Below are positions 51,651 through 58,464 of a stretch of 64,000 bases of DNA, in pieces. The stretch lies in the NCBI RefSeq assembly GCF_003001695.1, contig NZ_PVYX01000001.1, forward strand, positions 1,550,001 to 1,614,000, read 5' to 3'. The stretch's first letter is position 1. Each line of letters starts with the position of its first letter. The DNA comes from Flagellimonas meridianipacifica (GTDB lineage Bacteria; Bacteroidota; Bacteroidia; Flavobacteriales; Flavobacteriaceae). Position numbers and translations under genes: made by a program. The notes under the pieces are model-generated. The model was not told where the DNA came from. It did not search any database and worked only from the letters and a program-made list of their open reading frames with translations.

Positions 51651-52874
51651 ATGGCTACCTATCTAAAACTCTCTTTGGACACACGACGAAAAGATACCAA
51701 AATCTTCCCTTTAATCTTTCGCTTGACCCACAATAGAAAAACCACAAGCATCGGAACCGGACATAAATTGGCTACATCTGAATGGGATGAAAAACGGCAA
51801 AAAATAAGACTATCATTTAAGGGTACGGAATCTCCTGCACGACTGAACAATCTTTTACAGAAGAAAATGGCTCACATGGTAGACATCCTTACCCAATTAG
51901 AAGATAAAGACAGGCTCAAATATATGAGCATATCTGAGGTGCGAAGCCATATTACAAGAACTACCAACAAGGTAACCTTTTACCAGTTTGCCGAGCAGCA
52001 AATTGCGGATCTGGTCAAATCAAACCGTATTGGAAATGCCAGGGCTTACAAACATGCACTCAAAGCAGTCAAGAATTTTAGGAATGACAAAGATTTTTCT
52101 TTCGATGAACTTAACCTTGATTTCCTTAACCGATTTGAGAAACATCATTTGGCCAAGGGCAACAAATTGGGCGGTCTGAGTGTATACTTAAGAACCATAC
52201 GCGCTATAAATCGAAAAGCCATCAAAGCAGGGGTTGCAGACAAAGAAGGGTACGCTTTTGATGATTATGTCATTCGGAACGGGAAACCTGAAAAACGAGC
52301 ATTGCCCATTGATGCCATTCGAAAGATTGCCGAGCTTGACCTTGAAAAAGATACTGCCCTGTTCAGGGATAGGAATATTTTTATGATGAGCTTCCTGCTC
52401 AACGGCATGTCCTACGTTGATATGGCCCATCTCAAACTGTCCAACATCGTTGATGGTCGTATCAGATATTCAAGAAAAAAGACTGATGAGCCGTACAACA
52501 TAAAAATCCATGACCAACTTAAACCCTTGCTTTCCTATTTTACAGAAGGCAAGAAAAGAAGCGATTATCTGTTGGATGTTGTCAAGAGTGAAAATCCGAT
52601 TGAAAGCTACAATCAAATCGTTTGGGCTAGAAAAAGGTACAACGACAGTTTGAAAAAACTAGCCAAGCTTGCTGGGATTGATGAAAACATCACGAGCTAC
52701 GCGGCCCGTCATTCCTTTGCTTCAAGTGCCAATGATATGGGGATTCCCCTGACGGCCATTTCCCAAATGTTGGGACACAAGCGCATTAGCACCACACAAG
52801 CTTACTTGGCCGGACTTAAAAAAGCCAAAATCGATGAGTACCAAGACGAAATTATGGGTAAACTTTCGGGATAG
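51651..52874 (+). CDS. Tyrosine recombinase/integrase of a tRNA-targeted element
   Basis: The start at 51651 (MATYLKLSLDTRRK) gives 407 residues. Order: N-terminal arm-binding domain (residues about 1-85), phage-integrase SAM-like domain (KVTFYQFAEQQIADLVKS, about 108-200), catalytic domain (about 215-400) with SYAARHSFASSAND (Arg-His), MLGHKRISTTQAYL (His, Tyr nucleophile). The usual first catalytic Arg is not at its standard place: LLNGMSYVDMAHLKL, as in a common Bacteroidota integrase class. It adjoins the tRNA-Asp fragment and is the likely integrase of the island to its right. Confidence 0.88.
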   Translation: MATYLKLSLDTRRKDTKIFPLIFRLTHNRKTTSIGTGHKLATSEWDEKRQKIRLSFKGTESPARLNNLLQKKMAHMVDILTQLEDKDRLKYMSISEVRSHITRTTNKVTFYQFAEQQIADLVKSNRIGNARAYKHALKAVKNFRNDKDFSFDELNLDFLNRFEKHHLAKGNKLGGLSVYLRTIRAINRKAIKAGVADKEGYAFDDYVIRNGKPEKRALPIDAIRKIAELDLEKDTALFRDRNIFMMSFLLNGMSYVDMAHLKLSNIVDGRIRYSRKKTDEPYNIKIHDQLKPLLSYFTEGKKRSDYLLDVVKSENPIESYNQIVWARKRYNDSLKKLAKLAGIDENITSYAARHSFASSANDMGIPLTAISQMLGHKRISTTQAYLAGLKKAKIDEYQDEIMGKLSG

Positions 52875-52932
52875 CCCCAGTCCTTTGTAAGTATTTTGAA
52901 AATCCCGGTTTGTCTTCTTTCCCCCTAACCAC

Positions 52933-52955
52933 AAAAAAGTGCCCGAAAGGGCACT
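52933..52955 (-). terminator. Terminator of the integron-like integrase gene
   Basis: AGTGCCC, loop GAAA, GGGCACT, followed on the minus strand by TTTTTTG. It lies about 160 bp beyond the stop of the minus-strand recombinase; on the plus strand there is no T-tract, so it does not serve the left integrase. Confidence 0.78.
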
Positions 52956-53114
52956 AGATTCAAGGTTGGAACTCCAATTTATTGGTTGAAGATTTCAGTC
53001 CCGCAAAAAGTCAATTTAAAATACTACTAAAAAAGACCAAGAAAGGGACTTAATCCTTCTGAGGATATTCAATTCGGAATTTTGTCTTTTAAATCGGCCA
53101 ATTTATGGAACGGT

Positions 53115-53933
53115 TCAATCATCAAAAGGACTTGTCACATTCAACAAAGTAGGTTCAGTAACTTGGGTATAAATCATGGTCGTCTTAATGGAATTGTGCC
53201 CTAAAAGTTTTTGGATGATTCTAATATCGGTACCATTTTCCAATAGGTGCGTTGCGTAACTGTGCCTCAAGGTATGCGCGGTGATGTTTTTATTTATTCT
53301 GGCCCTTTTGGCAGCAGCCTGGAGAAGCTTGTTGAAACTTGACGAAGAATACCTGTCTCCCTTTTGGCCTTCAAATAGGTATCGTTTGGGCGTATATTCT
53401 TTATAGTACTCACGAAGCATTGACAAGGTTTTTTCAGATAAGGGTACTATCCTGTCCTTGTTGCCCTTTCCTGATTTAATATGTATCACCATTCTGGATG
53501 AATCTATATCCTTGATTTCAAGTGCAATCAACTCGCCTACCCTTAAGCCTGCACTGTAGACCACGGCTATCATGCTCTTATGCTTGATGTTGTTGGCTTT
53601 TTCAATGATTTTAAGAACTTCCTTTCTTGCGATGACTACGGGAAGTCTGTCCGGTTTTCTACTTGGGAACAGAAATTCCAGGTTAATGTTTTGATCGAAA
53701 ACCTCCCTGTAATACAGCTTCAAGGCCATTGCTATCTGTTTCTGATAGGAATAGGATACTTTCTTAGTGTGTACCATATGATAGAAGTACCTGTGAAGTT
53801 CGGTTTCATCAATCTTGTTCAGTGGCTTTTCGAAAAATTGAATGGCCATCTTTACGATTGAGGAATAACTCTCTATGGTATTCTTACTATACCGCTTAAC
53901 CTCCAGTATTTTCACAAAATCAGGCAATGGCAT
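53115..53933 (-). CDS. Integron-like tyrosine recombinase
   Basis: The protein has 272 residues. Core-binding domain at residues 1-90 (SKNTIESYSSIVKMAIQFF), catalytic domain about 95-265 with Arg131 (SAGLRVGEL), Lys156 (GKGNKDR), His220-x-x-Arg223 (AHTLRHSYATHLL), His246 (LLGHNS) and Tyr255 (TTMIYTQV). The order and C-terminal VTSPFDD resemble IntI and XerC/D. The extra patch that IntI carries between the Lys strand and HTLRH is absent (the region is only RYLFEGQKGDRYSSSSF), so it is Xer-like in size. It is divergent from a five-cassette array whose first junction lies 90 bp from its start. It probably catalyses cassette insertion and excision (inference from architecture). Confidence 0.88.
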   Translation of the reverse strand: MPLPDFVKILEVKRYSKNTIESYSSIVKMAIQFFEKPLNKIDETELHRYFYHMVHTKKVSYSYQKQIAMALKLYYREVFDQNINLEFLFPSRKPDRLPVVIARKEVLKIIEKANNIKHKSMIAVVYSAGLRVGELIALEIKDIDSSRMVIHIKSGKGNKDRIVPLSEKTLSMLREYYKEYTPKRYLFEGQKGDRYSSSSFNKLLQAAAKRARINKNITAHTLRHSYATHLLENGTDIRIIQKLLGHNSIKTTMIYTQVTEPTLLNVTSPFDD

Positions 53934-53992
53934 AATAATGTGAAGATATCTATTTATGATGAAAAAGTACTATTTTTATTCCAAAATGGTAT

Positions 53993-54032
53993 GGTTATCC
54001 GGGATTGTTCGGATATCCAATAGTTGCCAGTA
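53993..54032. other. attI-like primary recombination site
   Basis: An inverted repeat GGTTATCCG (53993-54001) / CGGATATCC (54010-54018, one mismatch) is followed by AATA and then GTTGCCAGTA (54023-54032). The last ten bases are the exact reverse complement of TACTGGCAAC at the start of attC1 (55773-55782), which marks 54023/54024 as the junction of the first cassette. It lies between the recombinase and cassette 1, where attI belongs. Confidence 0.75.
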
Positions 54033-54120
54033 ATGCAAAAACACCTCGTTAAAATTGACCAAATGAACAGTAATCTGAACATTTCTTTGTAACATAAAAT
54101 AAAAAAGCTACACTAATTGC

Positions 54121-55797
54121 TTGATGATTAAAGACATACTATTTCAAATAAAATACACCTTCTCTCAAATAAAATTTAACCGAAAAAAAGAGTTAAATCA
54201 AAGGCTGAAAGAATCATTCGGAAAACTGAAAGATGATTCCTTTGACTTTGACAGTATCGAAAAATACTTCAGAAAGAAAGACAACTCAAAAGCTTATCAA
54301 ATATTATCAGACAAAACCTGTAACGACTTGGATTTTGATGATTTGTTTATGTTGCTTGACCGAACTCATTCAAAAGTTGGGCGACAATATTTATACAATC
54401 ATCTTCGAACTATAAAATTAAATGAAAAGCAAACCAAATTAAACGAAGAAATAATAACTGAATTGTCAAAAAATCCCAAACTAAGAATTTCGGTTCAAAA
54501 AAAGCTTGAAAAACTAAAACATAAAGATGCGTTTTATATATCCACTTTATTTCAAGAAGAGCATCTTAATCCACCAAAATGGTTTATTGTAATAAAACTA
54601 TTATCGTTTGCAAGTTTAGTGTCGTTGATTTTAGGTTTCTTCAATCCTATATTTTTCATCGTTCTTTTAGGTGTTTTTTGTGTGAATTTTGTCCTTCATT
54701 ATTGGAATAAAAATAATTTAATTCAATATGTAGGTTCAATTCCACAACTTTTAAAACTTAATAATGTTGCATCACATTTATTTACCAATCCCTTATTTAA
54801 AAAACTAAATCCTGACTTACTAAAGTCAATCAAACTGATAAATGAAGTTAAAAATAGAATGTCTTTTTTTTCAGTCGAAGCCAAACTACAAGGTGAATTT
54901 GAAATAATAGCTTGGTTTTTGTTTGAGATTTTTAAAACAATGTTTCTGCTAGAGCCTCTATTGTTATTTGGTGTTTTAAAAAGAGTAAACACAAAAAGAA
55001 GCGACATAGAAAGCGTTTTTAAATTTGTCGGTCATATTGATATGCTAATTTCCATAGCATCTTTAAGAAAAGGACTTAAAACATTTTGTTTTCCAATTAT
55101 TAATGATAAAGATAAAATCATTGCTCAAGATATAAGCCATCCTTTAATTTTTAATTGCACAACTAACAACATTGAAATAGCGGAAAAATCGATACTTCTT
55201 ACAGGCTCAAATATGTCTGGAAAAACCTCTTTTATTCGTGCAATTGGACTAAATGTAATAACAGGTCTTACAATTAATACTTGTTTTGCTAAATCAATTA
55301 CTTTTCCTTTATTAAAAGTGTTTTCAGCTATCCGAATAAGTGATGATTTAATGAACGATAAAAGTTATTATTTTGAAGAAGTATTAACCATAAAAGAAAT
55401 ACTGAAAGAGAGTAAAAACGGAAATAAAAATTTATTCCTGTTAGATGAAATATTTAAAGGCACAAATACCGTAGAACGCATTTCTGCTGGAAAATCCGTT
55501 TTATCTGCTTTAACGAAAAATAAGAACAAAATATTGGTTTCAACCCATGACATAGAATTAACTGATATGTTGTCAGATGAATATGAACTGTACCATTTTA
55601 GTGAAACAGTAAACGAGAAAACTGTAGGATTTGATTACAAACTGAAAGAAGGAAGACTAAAAAAAAGAAATGCTATTAGAATACTTGAAATTAACGATTA
55701 TCCGAAAGAAGTTGTGAAGGAAGCAATCGGAATAGCTAAGGAATTAGACCAAACATATTTAAGGAAAAACACTACTGGCAACACGGCGTATAGGTAA
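54121..55797 (+). CDS. Cassette 1: MutS-like ATPase with membrane segments
   Basis: The protein has 558 residues. Residues about 60-120 resemble the MutS connector/lever region (LDFDDLFMLLDRTHSKVGRQYLYNHL). Two transmembrane helices lie near 160-200 (LLSFASLVSLILGFF, IFFIVLLGVFCVNFVL). The C-terminal 200 residues are a MutS-family ABC ATPase: Walker A LTGSNMSGKTSF, FSAIRISDDLMNDKSYYFEE, Walker B NLFLLDEIFKGTN and VSTHDIEL. The mismatch-recognition domain I is missing, so it is not a repair MutS. The gene is notably AT-rich. Its stop lies inside attC1. The function is unknown. Confidence 0.83.
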   Translation: MMIKDILFQIKYTFSQIKFNRKKELNQRLKESFGKLKDDSFDFDSIEKYFRKKDNSKAYQILSDKTCNDLDFDDLFMLLDRTHSKVGRQYLYNHLRTIKLNEKQTKLNEEIITELSKNPKLRISVQKKLEKLKHKDAFYISTLFQEEHLNPPKWFIVIKLLSFASLVSLILGFFNPIFFIVLLGVFCVNFVLHYWNKNNLIQYVGSIPQLLKLNNVASHLFTNPLFKKLNPDLLKSIKLINEVKNRMSFFSVEAKLQGEFEIIAWFLFEIFKTMFLLEPLLLFGVLKRVNTKRSDIESVFKFVGHIDMLISIASLRKGLKTFCFPIINDKDKIIAQDISHPLIFNCTTNNIEIAEKSILLTGSNMSGKTSFIRAIGLNVITGLTINTCFAKSITFPLLKVFSAIRISDDLMNDKSYYFEEVLTIKEILKESKNGNKNLFLLDEIFKGTNTVERISAGKSVLSALTKNKNKILVSTHDIELTDMLSDEYELYHFSETVNEKTVGFDYKLKEGRLKKRNAIRILEINDYPKEVVKEAIGIAKELDQTYLRKNTTGNTAYR

Positions 55798-55920
55798 TAG
55801 CGGTTTAAGTGATAAAACGAAATTATAAACATAAAACAGCGGTTAGTGTAAAACCGAAAGGCTTATGATTGTGTATCCGCTACTACTCATACACTTGACC
55901 GTTGTGGGCAATCCCCCATA
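55773..55920. repeat. attC-like site 1
   Basis: Imperfect palindrome: TACTGGCAAC...GTATAGGTAATAGCGG on the left, CCGCTACTACTCATACAC...GACCGTTGTGGGCA on the right. Crossover is expected at G55911/T. It ends cassette 1 and overlaps the last 25 bp of the MutS-like gene. Confidence 0.85.
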
Positions 55921-56066
55921 GACGGTCGCCTTTAGTCCATCGGTTAACGTAAACTGAAAAAATGGGGATTGAGCGTAAAAAAGTCGCAAATTTGAGAAAA
56001 TTATAAATGACTGATTTACAGCGTAATAGGTTTACGTTAGTCAGAATAAATAGAAACAAAATAAGA

Positions 56067-56813
56067 ATGCGAGAAATAGCAATAATCGTGATACTGACAA
56101 TTGGAAATTTTAGTAAAAAAATAAATGCACAAATTGTAACAGATAGACCAGACCAAACAGAAAGTTCTTCAACTATTCCTAAAGGAAGTTTACAGTTAGA
56201 AAGTGGATTATTAATTGGATATGAAGGCGAAAATCAAGAAAGAACACGACAACTATTATTGCCAACTAATTTATTCCGATATGGGATTGCAAATTGGATG
56301 GAATTAAGGATTTTAAATCAATTCGAGTTGCTCAAATTAGGGGAAAATCGATTTGAAGGAATTAGCGATTTAGAATTAGGAACGAAAATACAAATAGTTA
56401 AAGGCGAGGATAAATGTACTGAAGTGGCATTTTTGACACACTTGATTATACCAACAGGTACGGACGGATTGACAAGCGAAAAATTTGGAAGCTCAAATAA
56501 ATTAAGTATTTCGCATACAATAAATGAAAAAGTTGGTTTAGGATACAATTTAGGGTACAATTATTTCGGAGAAGAAAAAGGAGATTTTACTTATTCAATA
56601 GCATTAGGAATAGGAATAAATAGTGAAGTTGGAATATATGTTGAGCCATATGGTGAAATAGCAAATATGGAAGAACTTTTAGCAAACTTCGATACAGGAT
56701 TTACATATTTGGCTAACGAAAACTTGCAATTTGATTTTTCGTTTGGAACAGGAATAAATTGGACGATGAATTATATGTCGATTGGATGTAGTTGGTTAAT
56801 TGAAAAAAAATAA
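56067..56813 (+). CDS. Cassette 2: outer-membrane transporter-like protein
   Basis: The start is set at 56067 (MREIAIIVILTIGNFSKKINAQ), which gives a signal peptide and 248 residues. The mature chain (IVTDRPDQTESSSTIPKGSLQLESGLL ... RYGIANWMELRILNQFEL ... THLIIPTGTDGL ... LGYNLGYNYFG) has the alternating-strand pattern of the MetA-pathway/phenol-degradation-type porins (Phenol_MetA_deg-like). The substrate is unknown. It occupies the cassette between attC1 and attC2; its stop is 5 bp before attC2. Confidence 0.72.
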   Translation: MREIAIIVILTIGNFSKKINAQIVTDRPDQTESSSTIPKGSLQLESGLLIGYEGENQERTRQLLLPTNLFRYGIANWMELRILNQFELLKLGENRFEGISDLELGTKIQIVKGEDKCTEVAFLTHLIIPTGTDGLTSEKFGSSNKLSISHTINEKVGLGYNLGYNYFGEEKGDFTYSIALGIGINSEVGIYVEPYGEIANMEELLANFDTGFTYLANENLQFDFSFGTGINWTMNYMSIGCSWLIEKK

Positions 56814-56817
56814 ATAC

Positions 56818-56890
56818 TGCCCACAACAATGTGTATGATGTTCATAGCTGCTAAACGCAGCTACGCCACATACACTCAACGTTGTGCGTC
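56818..56890. repeat. attC-like site 2
   Basis: The shortest and clearest site: TGCCCACAAC, GTGTATG, TAGCTGC, TAAAC, GCAGCTA, CATACAC, GTTGTGCG. The first ten bases are the reverse complement of GTTGTGGGCA at the start of this cassette (55911-55920). Crossover is expected at G56881/T. Confidence 0.9.
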
Positions 56891-56910
56891 ACCCTGAAAA
56901 CCCACCACAC

Positions 56911-56974
56911 ATTTAGCACATTTGGTTTTTTGCCGACACGAAAGCCAACCCTAAAAAAACCAAAAGAGCTAAAT
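56911..56974. repeat. Second-type hairpin repeat upstream of the mer genes
   Basis: Arms ATTTAGCACATTTGGTTTTT (56911-56930, plus one T) and its inverted copy at 56953-56974 differ at two positions. The inner sequence has GACACGAAAGCCAACCC. A hairpin of similar make follows merA (60128-60189, inner TCGCACCAGCCAACGC), so the two may be one repeat family flanking the mer operon. Confidence 0.65.
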
Positions 56975-57018
56975 CATCCACCGCTGACAAATCCGATTTA
57001 TTGGGAGTTATATTTAAG

Positions 57019-57053
57019 TGTTTGCTTAATTAAGAAAACAATTTGTATCTTTG
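57019..57053 (+). promoter_or_regulatory. mer promoter with ArsR-type operator
   Basis: TTG at 57022-57024, 21-bp spacer and TATCTTTG at 57046-57053. A 22-bp dyad (57019-57040: TGTTT, G, CTTAATTAAG, A, AAACA; ten of eleven pairs match) covers the -33 element and spacer, the place for repression by the regulator encoded next. Confidence 0.75.
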
Positions 57054-57083
57054 TTGCGTTATTAAACCCTAAAGAGGAAAATT

Positions 57084-57458
57084 ATGGAAAATAATCAATC
57101 GTGTATAAGAGTGTTTGCTGACAAGGTTCAAATAGAAAATTGTAGGGAAACACTACAAGCCAACGAAAAAGCATTTAGTCAACTAAGTGGACTTTTGGCA
57201 TTAGCAGGAAACGAAGTAAGACTCAAAATCTTATTTCTTTTAGAAGAAGAAAACGAACTCTGCCCTTGCGACCTTTCAGACATTCTCGGAATGAGCATCC
57301 CTGCTGTTTCTCAACATTTGCGAAAACTTAAAGACGGTAACGTCATTGAAGGGAGAAGAGAGGGACAAACTATTTTCTACTCTTTGAAACAAGAGCAACT
57401 GACTTTACTTCGTCCATTTTTTAAACACATCATTAATCAAAATTTGAAAACAGCATGA
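57084..57458 (+). CDS. Cassette 3: ArsR/SmtB-family metal-responsive repressor
   Basis: The protein has 124 residues. The winged-helix core is SQLSGLLALAGNEVRLKILFLLEEENELCPCDLSDILGMSIPAVSQHLRKLKDGNVIEGRREGQTIFYSLK. Cysteines in SCIRV, ENCRE and ELCPCDL could form a thiolate metal site for mercury. This is the regulator type that replaces MerR in several Bacteroidota mer operons. It is preceded by a promoter carrying a 22-bp dyad and overlaps the merTP start by 4 bp, so it probably autoregulates the operon. Confidence 0.88.
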   Translation: MENNQSCIRVFADKVQIENCRETLQANEKAFSQLSGLLALAGNEVRLKILFLLEEENELCPCDLSDILGMSIPAVSQHLRKLKDGNVIEGRREGQTIFYSLKQEQLTLLRPFFKHIINQNLKTA

Positions 57459-58060
57459 ACAAGAGAAACAACAGACTTGTCGGAGCGGGAGCGCTTTCGG
57501 CAGTAGCAGCATCGCTTTGCTGCATTACCCCAGTATTAGCTCTGATTTCAGGAGCATCAGGTATTGCTTCCACTTTTTCGTGGATGGAACCTGCAAGACC
57601 TTATCTTATCGGCATCACCGTTTTGGTTTTGGGATTTGCCTGGTATCAGAAACTCAAACCACGAACAGCTGAAGAAATAGAATGTGCTTGCGAAGAAGAC
57701 GAAAAGAAACCTTTTATGCAAACCAAAACTTTTTTGGGAATTGTAACCGTATTTGCAGCCCTGATGCTTGCTTTTCCGCACTATGCACACATTTTCTATC
57801 CCTCAAACGACAAGAAGGAAGTTGTAATCGTCAATGCCTCTGACATTCAAACGGTAACTTTTGATGTGAAAGGAATGACTTGCAATGGTTGTGCTTCGCA
57901 CGTAGAAAATGAGGTGAACAAATTACCGGGCATTCTTAAAGTGGATGCAAGTTATGAAGAAGCGACTGCCAAAGTAGAATTTGACCAAACCAAAGTGAGT
58001 TTAGCTCAAATTGAAAAAGCAATCAACGGCACAGGTTATAAAGTGGTTGGTAAGAAATAG
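57455..58060 (+). CDS. merT: Cassette 3: mercuric transport protein MerTP fusion
   Basis: The protein has 201 residues. The N-terminal part is MerT-like: ASLCCITPVLALISG with the vicinal Cys pair in helix 1, further helices, and a cytoplasmic ECACEED Cys pair. The C-terminal 70 residues are a MerP-like heavy-metal domain (VKGMTCNGCASHVENEVNKL). The fusion should carry Hg(II) across the inner membrane to MerA. Such MerTP fusions are usual in Bacteroidota. Confidence 0.9.
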   Translation: MNKRNNRLVGAGALSAVAASLCCITPVLALISGASGIASTFSWMEPARPYLIGITVLVLGFAWYQKLKPRTAEEIECACEEDEKKPFMQTKTFLGIVTVFAALMLAFPHYAHIFYPSNDKKEVVIVNASDIQTVTFDVKGMTCNGCASHVENEVNKLPGILKVDASYEEATAKVEFDQTKVSLAQIEKAINGTGYKVVGKK

Positions 58061-58107
58061 TATTTTTTTGCTTTACATATTTAAGAACTTAATTAAACAA
58101 TTACATA

Positions 58108-58464
58108 ATGAAAAAGAATTTGATTCTATTGAGTGCCTTTTTCCTGATAGGAATTACTCAGGTCAATGCTCAATGTTGCAAACCAACTGACCATAAAGCA
58201 AAAACAACAAACACAATCCAAGAAGCTGGCAAAGCCCTAAAACTGAGAATCACGGGAATGACTTGTGCAGGTTGTTCCAACCATATTTCAAATGCCCTAA
58301 AAGAAGTGGACGGGATTATGGAACACAAGGTGGAATACCCAGGGGATTTGGCAACTATTCAATACGACCCGAAAAAAACGAACCCTGAAGCAATCATCAA
58401 AGTGATTGAAAAGACAGGCTATAAAGCCGAGATTATTAAAGAAACTCCAAAAAAGAAATCCTAA
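58108..58464 (+). CDS. Cassette 3: exported MerP-like heavy-metal-binding protein
   Basis: The protein has 118 residues with a signal peptide (LILLSAFFLIGITQVNAQ) directly followed by CCKPTDHK. The HMA domain has ITGMTCAGCSNHISNALKEVDGI, with the GMTCxxC metal loop. It should bind Hg(II) in the periplasm and hand it to MerTP. Its stop overlaps the merA start (TAATG). Confidence 0.87.
   Translation: MKKNLILLSAFFLIGITQVNAQCCKPTDHKAKTTNTIQEAGKALKLRITGMTCAGCSNHISNALKEVDGIMEHKVEYPGDLATIQYDPKKTNPEAIIKVIEKTGYKAEIIKETPKKKS

Noticed and set aside
53115..53933. Housekeeping XerC or XerD
   Set aside because: It lies in accessory DNA next to a second integrase and directly opposite an attC-like cassette array; the chromosomal Xer genes are normally elsewhere in conserved context. 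Not formally excluded.
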